NCBI RefSeq assembly: GCF_026627255.1
Contig: NZ_JAPNLM010000025.1
Coordinates: 1 to 64,000 of the forward strand
Direction of reading: 5' to 3'
Source of the DNA: Streptomyces antarcticus
GTDB taxonomy: Bacteria; Actinomycetota; Actinomycetes; Streptomycetales; Streptomycetaceae
Length of the DNA stretch: 64,000 bases
A program made the position numbers and the translations under genes. A model generated the notes under the pieces. The model was not told the DNA's origin. It did no database searches and worked only from the letters and a program-made list of their open reading frames with translations. This document shows positions 18,117 to 27,397 of the stretch, one piece after another; positions within the stretch are counted from its first letter, which is position 1; every line of letters begins with the position of its first letter.

Positions 18117-18503
18117 CGACAGCACCAGCGACCAGGACGGCCCCAGCAGCCCGCCGGCACACCTGAACGGCCCAACCAGCGTGACGCACGGCCGCCGCAC
18201 GCGTTGACAGCGACGACACGTGCCCGCCTGCCCGTCCATCCCGGGCCGGTACCCGTGTGACGGTCCTGCCACCCAGCCCGGCGGCAGGACCGTCGTCGTC
18301 CCGCCCCGGACGCTCCAACGCTCACAGGAGTCACCCAGCACGGCCGGGCTCCACCAGACGGGTGGTCTTCGCCGCTTCGCCCGGCAGAAGGGCCAGGCCG
18401 GCAGGCCCGGAGAACCAGGCCGGGAGCGGGGCTGATGGCCATATCCGCTGTCCTCTTGATGCGGACTTGGCCTGTTTCGTCTGTCGGGGTGAGAGGGAAC
18501 GGG
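18117..18503. other. No gene seen
   Basis: This 390-bp stretch has no ORF with family landmarks. It separates the integrase/IS debris from the SRPBCC gene and probably contains the right edge of the accessory region and the promoter of the next gene. Confidence 0.5.
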
Positions 18504-18929
18504 ATGTCCATGGGTGACTACGACGCTTCGATCAGCGTGGCGGCTTCTCCGACGGTGCTGTTCAGCTACCTCGCCGATGTGCAGAACCTTCCCGCCTACA
18601 TGCCGCGGCTGACCTCCGCGAAGCCGCACGACGGCGACCGGGTCACCGTCACCGCCCACATCGAACCGCCGGGCGAGCCGGAGCGGGACGTCAAGAGCGA
18701 GGCATGGATCCGGGTGCTGGAGAACGGCAAGTCACTGGAATGGGGAGCGCCCGGGCCGCATGACTACCGCGGCCGGCTGCATGTGGCCGCCGGTGAAGAC
18801 GAGGACCACTCCCGGCTCTCCGTGGAACTGCACACCGAGCGCATCGAGGGCGAACAGGTCATCGACGGCCTCGAGGAGGCGCTGGACGGCATCAGGGCCG
18901 CCGTCGAGGCAGCCGAAGCCGGCCGGTAG
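18504..18929 (+). CDS. SRPBCC-family protein
   Basis: A 141-residue single-domain START/polyketide-cyclase-like protein with the typical opening ASISVAASPTVLFSYLADVQNLPAYMPRL, here read from ATG 18504, and a C-terminal helix (IDGLEEALDGIRAAVEAAEAG). Such proteins bind hydrophobic ligands in a helix-grip cavity; no specific ligand can be predicted. The start was chosen because upstream residues do not fit the fold. A second, unrelated-sequence SRPBCC gene lies 650 bp downstream on the other strand. Confidence 0.75.
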   Translation: MSMGDYDASISVAASPTVLFSYLADVQNLPAYMPRLTSAKPHDGDRVTVTAHIEPPGEPERDVKSEAWIRVLENGKSLEWGAPGPHDYRGRLHVAAGEDEDHSRLSVELHTERIEGEQVIDGLEEALDGIRAAVEAAEAGR

Positions 18930-19064
18930 TCCGACGAGCGATCCCGGCGCCTTCGCACCAGCGCATCCGGAGCGGGCAGGTAGGAGCGGGGCCTGTCCTC
19001 CGGATGCGTGAGAGGGGCATGTGGGCGACGGTGGAAGCTCTGCCGTCGCATCCCGAGGAGCGCC

Positions 19065-19304
19065 ATGATCGTCAAAATGCTGCACGACAAGGGCCTGCGG
19101 AGTGAGCACGCCAACACCATCGCCTGCCTGACCATCGGTTTGTCCGTCGCCTCGTGGCTGACGTCGATGAAGGTGGAACCGGCGGGTATCGACCGGGCCG
19201 ACAGGTGGGGGATCTTCGTCGCCACATGGCCGGCGACCTGGTTCGGCCTCGGACAAGCCCTCGCGCAGTACGAACGCGCCGACGCACTGCAGGGAGACAT
19301 GTAG
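19065..19304 (+). CDS. Small conserved hypothetical protein
   Basis: A 79-residue protein from ATG 19065. Residues about 18-34 (NTIACLTIGLSVASWLTS) and 48-63 (WGIFVATWPATWFGLG) are hydrophobic enough for two membrane segments, with a charged start and end. No family is recognised. It is flanked by SRPBCC genes, in an area of small stress or envelope-type genes. Confidence 0.6.
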   Translation: MIVKMLHDKGLRSEHANTIACLTIGLSVASWLTSMKVEPAGIDRADRWGIFVATWPATWFGLGQALAQYERADALQGDM

Positions 19305-19576
19305 CCCCTGCGGGCCGACTACAGCAACCGCTGTACGCCGAGGCAACCCCGGACCGCACTGCCGACTTCCGGCGTCGCGTCGGGGGCGGGCAGGGCCCGG
19401 CCGGTCCGAGGGTGCGGATCCGGTCGGGCCCTGGTCTGAATCGGTACCAGTCGACGCACCAGCTACGGCGGGGTGGGTACCGGTATCCGGCAGGCACAGG
19501 CCTGGCCAGGCCAGGCCGCAGCGAACACTAGGCGGAAGGCCCGACTTCCCCGAGAGGACGTTCCTTCCCCGCGGGG

Positions 19577-20026
19577 TCAGACTTCGCCGCGCCAGGAGCC
19601 GGATTCGGCGCCGCGGGACTCGATGTAGTCCTTGAACCGCTTGAGGTCGCCAGTGACCTGACGCTTGACGAAGCCGAGCTTGTCGCCGAGGTTCTCGGCG
19701 AAGCCCTCGGGGTCGTAGTCCAGCTGGAGCATGACCTTGGTCTTGTTCTCGGCCAGGCGGTGGAAGGTGACCACACCGGCCTGCTTGGCCTCTCCGCCGA
19801 CGGTCGTCCAGGCGACGCGCTCGTCAGGAATCTGCTCGGTGATCTCAGCGTCGAACTCCCGCTCGACACCGCCCACCTTGGCCTTCCAGTGGGTGAGGGT
19901 GTCGTTGACCTGGGTGATCTTCTCCACCCCCTCCATGAACTGCGGGAACGTCTCGAACTGCGTCCACTGGTTGTAGACGGTGCGGACCGGAACATCGACC
20001 TCGATGGACTCTTCGACCTGCGACAC
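19577..20026 (-). CDS. SRPBCC-family protein (cyclase/dehydrase-like)
   Basis: A 149-residue helix-grip protein. I chose GTG 20026, giving a protein that begins SQVEESIEVDVPVRTVYNQW, because AAGGG lies about 8 bp upstream; an in-frame ATG at 20041 would place that sequence inside the gene. The typical pattern FPQFMEGVEKI, HWKAKVGGVEREFDAEITEQ, DERVAWTTV, and a C-terminal helix followed by ESRGAESGSWRGEV is seen. These are common in Streptomyces, often near membrane-stress genes; the ligand is unknown. Confidence 0.8.
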   Translation of the reverse strand: MSQVEESIEVDVPVRTVYNQWTQFETFPQFMEGVEKITQVNDTLTHWKAKVGGVEREFDAEITEQIPDERVAWTTVGGEAKQAGVVTFHRLAENKTKVMLQLDYDPEGFAENLGDKLGFVKRQVTGDLKRFKDYIESRGAESGSWRGEV

Positions 20027-20807
20027 GTGACAGCCCTTCATTTCGTACGGCCGCACCGGCTGGAGCCCGCCGGTGCGGGGAGACGGGTTCATGAATGCCC
20101 CCACGACGCTGCTGCCCACCCAGGGGCAGTCCATGACCCCCCGAACGGGGCCCTGATCCAGCCGCACCCCTAGCCGGGGCGCAGGACATCCGGCCGGGCC
20201 CGCCCGTGGTGGGCCGTCGCCGGCACCCGCAGTCCTCGTGAAGCATCCGCGAGTCCTGCACACGGCCGGGGGAACGCCGGGCCACGATGGTGGGCTCCCG
20301 GGCCCAGCACCCGCGGGTGAGAGGAGTACGAGCCACCGAGGCCACGTAGCGGTGGCCGGCGGCGCAGGCCGGCTGGGCGGCGCCGAGGGCCGCGACGGCC
20401 ACGAGCGCGGTGGAGATGGACAGCGCGATTCTTCACCAGAGCACAGCGATCAGCCTCACGTTCTGCGTGGGGGGCGGTGAGTTGAGGAAGCGCGCTACTT
20501 CCAGCAGGGCGGGGGCACCGGCGAGTACCCCTCGGTACGGATGTCGCCCGTTATGGGCGCATGTCTATTTCTCCGCGCGCAGATTCCTCCTGTTTGCGCC
20601 ACGTACGCGCGTCGAGCGGCGCCGGCCCGGGATGGTGCGGACGCAATAGTCGGCGGTTCGAGATCTGTGCCTGAGTCCGCCAAGACGGTGCGTCCTCCCT
20701 CTGGCGGACGCGCGTAGACCTAGGGCACCATCTCCTTGCTCGCAGCACACCCGGATCCACCTGCACTGCCGTCCCACCGTCACGGTCCCCAGCAGGAGGC
20801 ACGCCCG
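20027..20807. other. Intergenic, possible decayed secreted-protein gene
   Basis: No intact gene is supported. On the minus strand about 20300-20440 a signal-peptide-like run (LSISTALVAVAALGAAQP followed by ACAA) is preceded in another frame by a GTG-led VKNRA. This suggests the frameshifted start of a secreted protein. The rest shows no landmarks. The last 100 bp contain the upstream region of the secreted gene at 20808. Confidence 0.3.
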
Positions 20808-21317
20808 ATGAAACTCCGCTCCGTCCTCACCGCTCTCGCCTTGGTCCTCGGCGCGCTCTTCGCCCCCGGCGTCGGCGTCCTTGGTGGCGCCACCGACGCC
20901 CACGCAGTCAGCAAGATCAGCCACGCCACCGCCACCTCGAAGTTCAACAGCTCCGGGATCACCTGGTCCTCGTCCGGCGGCTGCTCCGACCGCAACAACC
21001 CGACCTGTACGTCCTTCGAGCAGCTCAACCTCGCCACCGCACAAGGCGCCCAGACCCTCAAGAGCGCCAGCGGCTGCGCCCTGAACATCACCGGCGGCAC
21101 CGAGACGGGGCACGCCGGCGGCACCTACTCACACTGGAACGGCTACAAGCTCGACTTCAGCAAGTACACGTGCGTCGGCAACTACATCAAGAACACGTTC
21201 ACCTACATCGGCGTGCGCGGCGACGGCGCCCCGCAGTGGAAGTCCGGCGCCGGCAACGTCTACGCCGACGAAGGCAACCACTGGGACGTGACCTTCTACA
21301 ACTGCGGCGGCTGCTGA
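20808..21317 (+). CDS. Secreted M15-like zinc peptidase fold protein
   Basis: A 169-residue exported protein. The ATG at 20808 has AGGAGG about 9 bp upstream. Residues 1-33 are a classical signal peptide ending DAHA. The mature part has paired cysteines (GGCSDRNNPTC, SGCALNI, YTCVG, YNCGGC) and the pattern GHAGGTYSHWNGYKLDF, which fits the HxxGxxxD metal site of M15 DD-peptidases, followed near the end by GNHWDVTFYN. It is therefore likely a small zinc DD-peptidase or a non-catalytic relative acting on peptidoglycan. The usual catalytic Glu is not obvious, so activity is uncertain. Confidence 0.6.
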   Translation: MKLRSVLTALALVLGALFAPGVGVLGGATDAHAVSKISHATATSKFNSSGITWSSSGGCSDRNNPTCTSFEQLNLATAQGAQTLKSASGCALNITGGTETGHAGGTYSHWNGYKLDFSKYTCVGNYIKNTFTYIGVRGDGAPQWKSGAGNVYADEGNHWDVTFYNCGGC

Positions 21318-22005
21318 CCTCGCGGCGCCGCGTTGGGTGGACCACTGCAATCCACCCAGGCACGCGTTCCGGAAACGCCTGTCGTCGGCGACATGCGCCA
21401 ACTCGTCAGCGGACTCGGCGGTCAGACCATGGAAGACCGGAGGCTGATCGAGCGTTCGAGGCGGCCGTCCACCATCTATTTCAGCCCGCGGGTCTCGATG
21501 CCCGTCTTCGGCGCGCTCGTCGCAGTGTGCGAGGCGGCCGTGGTGGTAGCAACTGCCTCAAGGCCCCTGAGCCCTGGTGCGGCGCTGGAAGAAGGCCGAC
21601 ACGCGGTAGACGTGCCGGCCTTCTCGCGAGTGGGATCAGGAGTCGCCGTCGCGGGCGGCGCGGACGAGTTCCTCAAGGAGGTCTTCCATCGTGACGAAGC
21701 CGGCCACCGCGCTCGAGACCGCGGCAACGGCCCCCAGCGCATCGCCGGCTTCTCCCCGCAGCAGGCCGCCCGGTGGCCCACGCTGACCGCAGCGCGGGCC
21801 ACCCGTCCCCTCCCTCTGACAGAGAATAGGAACAAGCGACGCGACTGGCTCTGACACCGCATGGAGCCGTGCGGAACCCGGAAACCGCCTCACCCTCCAG
21901 CGGCCCCGGCACGCATGACCTCCGTCGCCGGGGGACGGACCTCCCCTACCGGCACGTCGGCCTCGGCCCTGCGCCGCTGCCGGACAGGTCAGCTGGCGCC
22001 GGAGT
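21318..22005. other. Mostly non-coding; CBS/CorC-like scrap
   Basis: No intact gene is supported in about 690 bp. A short minus-strand segment near 21640-21690 reads AGFVTMEDLLEELV, which resembles the end of a CBS domain in CorC/TlyC proteins; the flanking sequence is not conserved-looking, so it is at best a fragment. Confidence 0.35.
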
Positions 22006-22173
22006 TCAGGGCCGGTAGATCATTTCGAGGAGGAAGGCGGCGATGAGCATCCATACGCCGATGCCGATCAGCCACCACCACTCAGCGAGGACACCTGCCG
22101 TGACGAGGACAGCGGCCCCGATCGTCAGGCTGATGATCCTGGGCCGCATTCCCCATTCCCGAAGGGCTTTCAT
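22006..22173 (-). CDS. Small two-helix membrane protein
   Basis: A 55-residue protein starting at ATG 22173 (MKALREWGMRPRIISLTIG). Two hydrophobic segments, about residues 13-30 (IISLTIGAAVLVTAGVLA) and 33-49 (WWLIGIGVWMLIAAFLL), are separated by a short turn. Both predict membrane helices with a positively charged N-terminus inside. High GC at third positions supports coding. The family is not recognised; small proteins of this type are frequent near stress genes in Streptomyces. Confidence 0.55.
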   Translation of the reverse strand: MKALREWGMRPRIISLTIGAAVLVTAGVLAEWWWLIGIGVWMLIAAFLLEMIYRP

Positions 22174-22355
22174 TCTCTGTAGTCCCGTCAGTGGTCAGCA
22201 TGTCCCCGTGCGGAGGGCGTGCGGCGCCCCCTCGTCGTGGAGGCTCACGCACGGGAGTCTAGGCACGATGCGGGTGGCGCGACGGGCGAGATCCGCCTCT
22301 GCGGACGGCGTGTCCGGCGTGTTGCCGGTGGTCTGCCCGGCTGGCGTGGTCGGGG

Positions 22356-24350
22356 TCAGCCACCGACGTGGATGCCGGGGCGGCGGTCTGGGTCGGGTTC
22401 GTGTTTGCGGATGATCTCGCGGGTGACCGGTGCGGTGTCTCCGCGTCCCAGGAGGAAGTAGCGGACCATGTGGACCAGCGGGCTGCCTTCGGCCCAGGCG
22501 AAGTAGCAGTGCGGCTGGACGCCGGTGGCGTCGCGCAGGGCCAGCAGGATGGCGGCGATGGCGTTGGGAGCGGCCGGTGCGGCTGCGCGCAGGATCCGGT
22601 GGCCGTCCACGTCGACGCCATGGATGGTGAGGGTGTCGCTGAAGTCGGACGGGTCGACGACGTCGATCTCGAGGAACAGCACGTCGGCCGGGCCGGGCAC
22701 CGGGTTGACGCCGCGCTGCTCGCGTTCCTTGTCGCTGTACTCGGCGACGTCGCCGGCCTGGCGGCGGTTGGCGATGATGTTGATGGCGTTGTCGTGGGCG
22801 AGGGTGTCCTTGATGAACCGGCGGGCGTCGCTGTCGAAGACGATGCGGTCGGCGCGCAGTTCGGTGGTGCGTGAGACCCGGGAGATCAGCGACACGATCA
22901 TGATCCCGGCGATGAAGAAGGCGGAGATGACGATGCCGTCGGGCTTGTCAATGATGTTGGCGACCAGGGCGTAGAGCAGGACCGCGGTGAGCAGGGCGAA
23001 GCCGATGGTCGTCGCGCGCCGGCGGTGGCGGGCGACGGAGACGGTGACGGCGAAGGCGCCGGAGACCATCATGGCGAGGATGCCGGTGGCGTAGGCGCCG
23101 GCCTGCTCGTCGACGTCGGCGTCAAAGGCGATCGTGATGGCGATGCACAGGGCCGTGTAGACGATCACGACGGGGCGTACGGCGCGTCCCCACTCGGGGG
23201 CCATGCCGTAGTCGGGCAGGTAGCGGGGGACGATGTTGACCAGTCCCGCCATGGCGGAGGCGCCGGCGAACCACAGGATCAGGATGGTGCTGATGTCGTA
23301 GACGGTGCCGAACACCTCTCCGACATGTTCGTGGGCAAGCCATGCCAGGGCACGGCCGTTCGCGGCGCCGCCCGGCTCGAACAGCTCGTGCGGGATGAGA
23401 AGGGTGGTGACGAAACTCGCGGACAGCAGGTACACGCTCATGATGAGAGCGGCGGTGGTCAGCAGCCTGCGGGTGTTGCGGATCCGCGCGCGCAGCCGCT
23501 GCTCCGCATCCGCCCCGTCGGCGGCGACGAGCGGCATCATGCTCACGCCGGTCTCGAAGCCCGACAGGCCCAGCACCAGCAGCGGGAAGGCGAGCAGCGC
23601 GGGGCCCACCAGATCGCCGAAGCCGCCTCCGCCCGCGGCGAGGGCATCGGTCCACGTCGACCAGGTGCCCGGCGTGGTGAAGACGTGGGTCAGGCCGATG
23701 CCGATGACGACCGCGTTCAGGGCGAGGAAGACGGCGACCAAGGGGATGGCCACGCTGACCGCCTCGCTGAACCCGAGCAGGAACACGCCGCCGAGCACCA
23801 GCAGCAGCGCGACGGTGAGGGCGACCTCGTGGCCGTGGAGCACCGCAGGGAAGAAGGGGTTCTCCACGACGTGCACGGACGCGTCGGCGGTGGACAGGGT
23901 GATGGTGATGATCCAGGACGTGGCAACGAACCCGAGCAGGATCAACACGAACAGCTTGCCCCACCAGAACGGCAGCAGGTCTTCCAGCATCGCCACCGAA
24001 CCGGCGCCGTGCGGGCTCTCCTTCGCCACCCGCCTGTACATCGGCAGCATCCCCAGCAAGGTCAGCGCCACGATCAGCAGCGTCGCCAACGGGGAGACCG
24101 CACCGGCCGCCAGCGCGGCGATCGCCGGTACGTAGGCCAGACTGGAGAAGTAGTCGACCCCGGTCAGGCACATCACTTTCCACCAGGCGTGCGGCTCGGC
24201 ATGCCCTTCGCCGGCCGCCGGCCCCACCGGCTGCACCCGATGACGCAGCAGCCATCCCGCCAGGCCCCTGGTGGGGTGTGCCCGCAGAGCCGGACTGTCC
24301 ACCACTTCCGGCACGACCGGACCTTGCATGTCCTTCATGTCCCCCACCAC
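22356..24350 (-). CDS. APC-superfamily amino acid permease
   Basis: A 664-residue integral membrane transporter with about 12 hydrophobic helices between residues 55 and 500 and a soluble C-terminal domain of about 150 residues (from AHDNAINIIANRRQ). The opening WWKVMCLTGVDYFSSLAYVP and LSGFETGVSMMPLV match the TM1 and TM6 regions of APC permeases. The substrate is probably an amino acid or related cation and cannot be fixed from sequence. The long soluble tail is usual for this actinobacterial subgroup. It is a single gene with no operon partner. Confidence 0.8.
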   Translation of the reverse strand: MVGDMKDMQGPVVPEVVDSPALRAHPTRGLAGWLLRHRVQPVGPAAGEGHAEPHAWWKVMCLTGVDYFSSLAYVPAIAALAAGAVSPLATLLIVALTLLGMLPMYRRVAKESPHGAGSVAMLEDLLPFWWGKLFVLILLGFVATSWIITITLSTADASVHVVENPFFPAVLHGHEVALTVALLLVLGGVFLLGFSEAVSVAIPLVAVFLALNAVVIGIGLTHVFTTPGTWSTWTDALAAGGGGFGDLVGPALLAFPLLVLGLSGFETGVSMMPLVAADGADAEQRLRARIRNTRRLLTTAALIMSVYLLSASFVTTLLIPHELFEPGGAANGRALAWLAHEHVGEVFGTVYDISTILILWFAGASAMAGLVNIVPRYLPDYGMAPEWGRAVRPVVIVYTALCIAITIAFDADVDEQAGAYATGILAMMVSGAFAVTVSVARHRRRATTIGFALLTAVLLYALVANIIDKPDGIVISAFFIAGIMIVSLISRVSRTTELRADRIVFDSDARRFIKDTLAHDNAINIIANRRQAGDVAEYSDKEREQRGVNPVPGPADVLFLEIDVVDPSDFSDTLTIHGVDVDGHRILRAAAPAAPNAIAAILLALRDATGVQPHCYFAWAEGSPLVHMVRYFLLGRGDTAPVTREIIRKHEPDPDRRPGIHVGG

Positions 24351-24356
24351 TTTCCC

Positions 24357-24701
24357 TCACAGCCTCAAGACACCGTTGACAGCAGCGCACCAGCGCCACG
24401 GCACGATCATCGAGTATCCGACCGGCAGAAGCCGCCGCGGCGCATCGTCAAAGCGGCCGAGGCCGTACACGACCGGCCGCGCCCCCTCGGGCAGGACGGG
24501 TACCGCACGGCGAGGTTCGTCGCCCCGGGCGGCGGCACGGTCACCGACAAGGCGACCGTGGGCACCAGTAACCGGCCGCAGCCCCTCCGGAAGCAGCACG
24601 TCAGGATCGGATCCGTTCTCACCGCGCGGCGACGGCCTCGGGGGCTCGGGCGTGCCGGTGGAGAACTCGCACTCGTCGTCCGTCGTGGCGGGGCCGTGCA
24701 T
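24357..24701 (-). CDS. Hypothetical protein, doubtful
   Basis: An open frame of 114 codons from ATG 24701, upstream of and co-directional with the APC permease. The C-terminal end (GYSMIVPWRWCAAVNGVLRL) looks protein-like, the middle is Arg/Pro/Gly-rich, and I know no family. It may simply be intergenic sequence between the iron transporter and the permease. Confidence 0.3.
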   Translation of the reverse strand: MHGPATTDDECEFSTGTPEPPRPSPRGENGSDPDVLLPEGLRPVTGAHGRLVGDRAAARGDEPRRAVPVLPEGARPVVYGLGRFDDAPRRLLPVGYSMIVPWRWCAAVNGVLRL

Positions 24702-24749
24702 GATCCGGATCCTCCCGCCTGCCGACGGCGGCGGGGAGCACGTCCGGAA

Positions 24750-25799
24750 TCACACGGCGGCGGAGTGCAGGGTCGCCTCCCCCATCACTTCGATGCCCGT
24801 GCGCTCGCCGGGACGGGCGGCTGTTGGGCTGGGGACTCGGACATCGATGGGCTCGTCGATGCCGTCCACGGCGACGGTGACCATGGCGTCGTGGCCGTAG
24901 AAGCGGACGTCGGTCACCGTGCCGCTGGCTTCGGCCGCATCCGGAGCGGTCAGTCGAAGCTGCTCGGGCCGCAGCAGCACCACGCCCTCGCGGAGCCGGC
25001 CGGGCGGGTCCGTCAGTGGGATGCGGCCCAGCGCGGTGGCCGCCATGTCCTGGTCCGCAGTGCCGCTGACGAGTACCGCGTCACCGACGAAGGCGGCGAC
25101 CCAGGGGTCGGCGGGACGGCTGTACACCTCGTGCGGTGTGTCGCACTGGGCCACGCGGCCGTCCCGGACGACGGCGACGAGGTCAGCGGTGGAGAGGGCT
25201 TCCTGCTGGTCGTGGGTCACCAGCAGGGCGGTGGCTCCAGTGGCGCGCAGGGCCGCGCGTACGTCGGCCCGTACGCCGGTGCGCAGGGCGGCGTCGAGGG
25301 CGTTGAACGGCTCGTCGAGGAGGACCAGGGCGGGTTCCGGTGCCAGGGCCCGGGCCAGGGCGATGCGCTGCTGCTGGCCGCCGGACAGCTCGTGCGGCAT
25401 CCGGTCGCCGTAGCCGGCCAGGCCGACGAGTTCGAGCATCTCCTCCGTACGCCGCCGCCGGGCGGCCCGGTCGAGGCCGGTCAGGCCGAAGGCGACGTTG
25501 CGGGCCACGCTCAGGTGCGGGAAGAGCGCGCCTTCCTGGGGCACGATGCCGATGCGGCGGCGTTCGGGCGGAAGGTGGACTCCGGGGCCGCTGAGTGTGC
25601 GTCCGTCGAGGGTGATGGTGCCCGCGTCGGCGCGCAGGAAGCCCGCGATGATGCGCAGCAGCGTGGTCTTGCCGCAGCCCGAGGGGCCGAGGACAGCGGT
25701 CAGTGCGCCGCCGGGGACGGTGAGGTCGAGGCCGTCGAGGACCGGCGCCGCACCGGGGCCGTACGCCTTGGCCAGTCCGGCGATCTGCAGGTCGGTCAT
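24750..25799 (-). CDS. Iron(III) ABC transporter ATP-binding protein
   Basis: A 349-residue FbpC/PotA-type ATPase energising uptake by the adjacent permease and binding protein. Walker A is GPSGCGKTT (about residues 38-46), the signature is LSGGQQQR, Walker B is LVLLDEP, and the switch histidine is in LLVTHDQQEA. A TOBE-like C-terminal domain (RPEQLRL and FYGHDAMVTV) ends it. ATG 25799 overlaps the permease stop (ATGA), so the longer open frame seen upstream is only a shadow of the permease. It is third in the fbpA-fbpB-fbpC order on the minus strand, under the iron box at 28468. Confidence 0.9.
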   Translation of the reverse strand: MTDLQIAGLAKAYGPGAAPVLDGLDLTVPGGALTAVLGPSGCGKTTLLRIIAGFLRADAGTITLDGRTLSGPGVHLPPERRRIGIVPQEGALFPHLSVARNVAFGLTGLDRAARRRRTEEMLELVGLAGYGDRMPHELSGGQQQRIALARALAPEPALVLLDEPFNALDAALRTGVRADVRAALRATGATALLVTHDQQEALSTADLVAVVRDGRVAQCDTPHEVYSRPADPWVAAFVGDAVLVSGTADQDMAATALGRIPLTDPPGRLREGVVLLRPEQLRLTAPDAAEASGTVTDVRFYGHDAMVTVAVDGIDEPIDVRVPSPTAARPGERTGIEVMGEATLHSAAV

Positions 25800-27391
25800 G
25801 TGCGGTGCCTTCCGAGGAAGTAGGACGGGATGGCGGCCAGCAGGATCAGCGCCGCGGCGTAGGGCGCCGCGGCGGCGAAGGCTCCGGTGCCGGTTTCCGT
25901 CCACAGGCGGGTGGCCAGGGTGTCCATCCCGGTGGGGCGCAGCAGGAGGGTGGCGGGCAGTTCCTTCATGCACACGACGAAGGTGAGCGCGGCTCCGGCA
26001 CCGACCCCGGGCGCGGCCAGCGGCACGGTCACCTCGCGCAGCACGCGCAGCGGGGAGCGGCCGAGGGAGCGGGCGACGTCCTCCAGGACGGGCGGGGACT
26101 GGAGGACGGCCGCGCGGGTCCCCGCGACGGCGACGGGCAGGAAGAGCACGGCGTACGCGCAGACCAGCAGCGGGAGTTCCTGGTAGACCGGTTCGGCGTA
26201 GCGGACCGCGAAGAAGACCAGGGACAGGGCCACGGTGATGCCCGGAAGGGCGTGGCCGGCGTAGGCCGACTGCTCCAGCAGCCGGGCGGTCCGGCCGCGG
26301 TAGCGGGCGGCGATCACGCCGACCGGCAGGGCGAGCAGGCTGGTGAGCGCGGCTCCCGCTGCGGCGACGCCGAGGGTGGTGGCGGCGGTGTCGAGGAGCG
26401 TTGCCGGGTCCCAGGTCGCGGAGTTGCCGACGGCGAGCCAGTACCCGAGCGTCGCCAGCGGGGTGAGGACGGCGACGCCGGTGACCGCCGCGCACCAGGC
26501 CAGCGCGGGCGCCCGCCAGCGGCCCAGCCGGGCGGGGACGGCGGGGCGCGCGGTGCCGCCGCCTGTCCTGGCGTGGCCGGCCCGGCCCCGGGTCCGCGCC
26601 TCGGCTGCGACCAGCAGGATCGTCATCACCACGAGGACGACGCTGAGCGCGGCAGCCGGAGTGCGGTCGAAGCTGGCCCGGTAGGAGGTGTAGATGCCGC
26701 GGGTGAAGGTGTCGTACCGCATCAGCGACACGGCGCCGAAGTCGGAGAACACGTACAGCGCGACGAGCACCGCCCCGCCGGCGGCCGCGGGCCGCAACTG
26801 CGGCAGCGTCACCCGCAGGAAGGTCTTCAGCGGCCCGTGGCCGAGCGAGCGGGCGACCTCCTCCTGCGCCGGATCGGTGCCCCGGAGCGCGGCGGTGACG
26901 GGGAGGTACACGTACGGGAAGCTCACCAGGGTCAGCGCGAGGGCGGACCCGGTGAAGCCGGCCAGTTCCGGGAAGGCGGACAGCCAGGCGAACGCGGCGA
27001 CGTAGCTCGGCACGGCCAGCGGCAGGGTCACCAGCACCGACCAGGCGCGGGCGCCGGGCAGGTCGGTCCGTACGGTCAGCCAGGCCAGCGAGACGCCCAG
27101 AACCAGGCAGGCCGAGACGACCACGGCGGCCAGTGCGAGGCTGCGGCCGAGTAGTTGGGCGGTGCGCTCGTCGTCGATGACCTCCCAGGCGAAGGCCGGG
27201 CCGCGCTCCAGGGAGCGGACGGCGAGGTAGCCGAGCGGGAGCAGGGCGAACACGGCGGCGACGGCCGCGGGAATCAGCAGGACGGCAGGCGGACGGCGCC
27301 CGGCACGCCGCCGCCCGGTCGGCGTGGTGGCGCCGGCCGGGCGGTGGGCGGTGGCGGGATCCGTCGGCGTGACGGGATCCGTGGAGGGCAT
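25796..27391 (-). CDS. Iron(III) ABC transporter permease
   Basis: A 531-residue FbpB/ThiP-type double-length permease with two fused six-helix halves. Each half carries an EAA-loop-like motif for coupling to the ATPase (EEVARSLGHGPLKTFLRVTL in the first, EDVARSLGRSPLRVLREVTV in the second). The N-terminus is a proline/threonine-rich cytoplasmic stretch of about 30 residues. It starts 6 bp after the binding-protein stop and overlaps the ATPase start by 4 bp, so the three genes form one operon. Substrate assignment to ferric iron follows from the binding protein and the iron box. Confidence 0.9.
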   Translation of the reverse strand: MPSTDPVTPTDPATAHRPAGATTPTGRRRAGRRPPAVLLIPAAVAAVFALLPLGYLAVRSLERGPAFAWEVIDDERTAQLLGRSLALAAVVVSACLVLGVSLAWLTVRTDLPGARAWSVLVTLPLAVPSYVAAFAWLSAFPELAGFTGSALALTLVSFPYVYLPVTAALRGTDPAQEEVARSLGHGPLKTFLRVTLPQLRPAAAGGAVLVALYVFSDFGAVSLMRYDTFTRGIYTSYRASFDRTPAAALSVVLVVMTILLVAAEARTRGRAGHARTGGGTARPAVPARLGRWRAPALAWCAAVTGVAVLTPLATLGYWLAVGNSATWDPATLLDTAATTLGVAAAGAALTSLLALPVGVIAARYRGRTARLLEQSAYAGHALPGITVALSLVFFAVRYAEPVYQELPLLVCAYAVLFLPVAVAGTRAAVLQSPPVLEDVARSLGRSPLRVLREVTVPLAAPGVGAGAALTFVVCMKELPATLLLRPTGMDTLATRLWTETGTGAFAAAAPYAAALILLAAIPSYFLGRHRT

Positions 27392-27397
27392 GACGGG

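Noticed and set aside
21636..21893. CorC/TlyC-type gene
   Set aside because: Only about 14 residues at the end resemble a CBS segment; the remaining codons have no similarity pattern and no proper start.
23025..25823. 932-codon plus-strand open frame
   Set aside because: Antisense to the APC permease and iron transporter ATPase genes, both of which have clear motifs.
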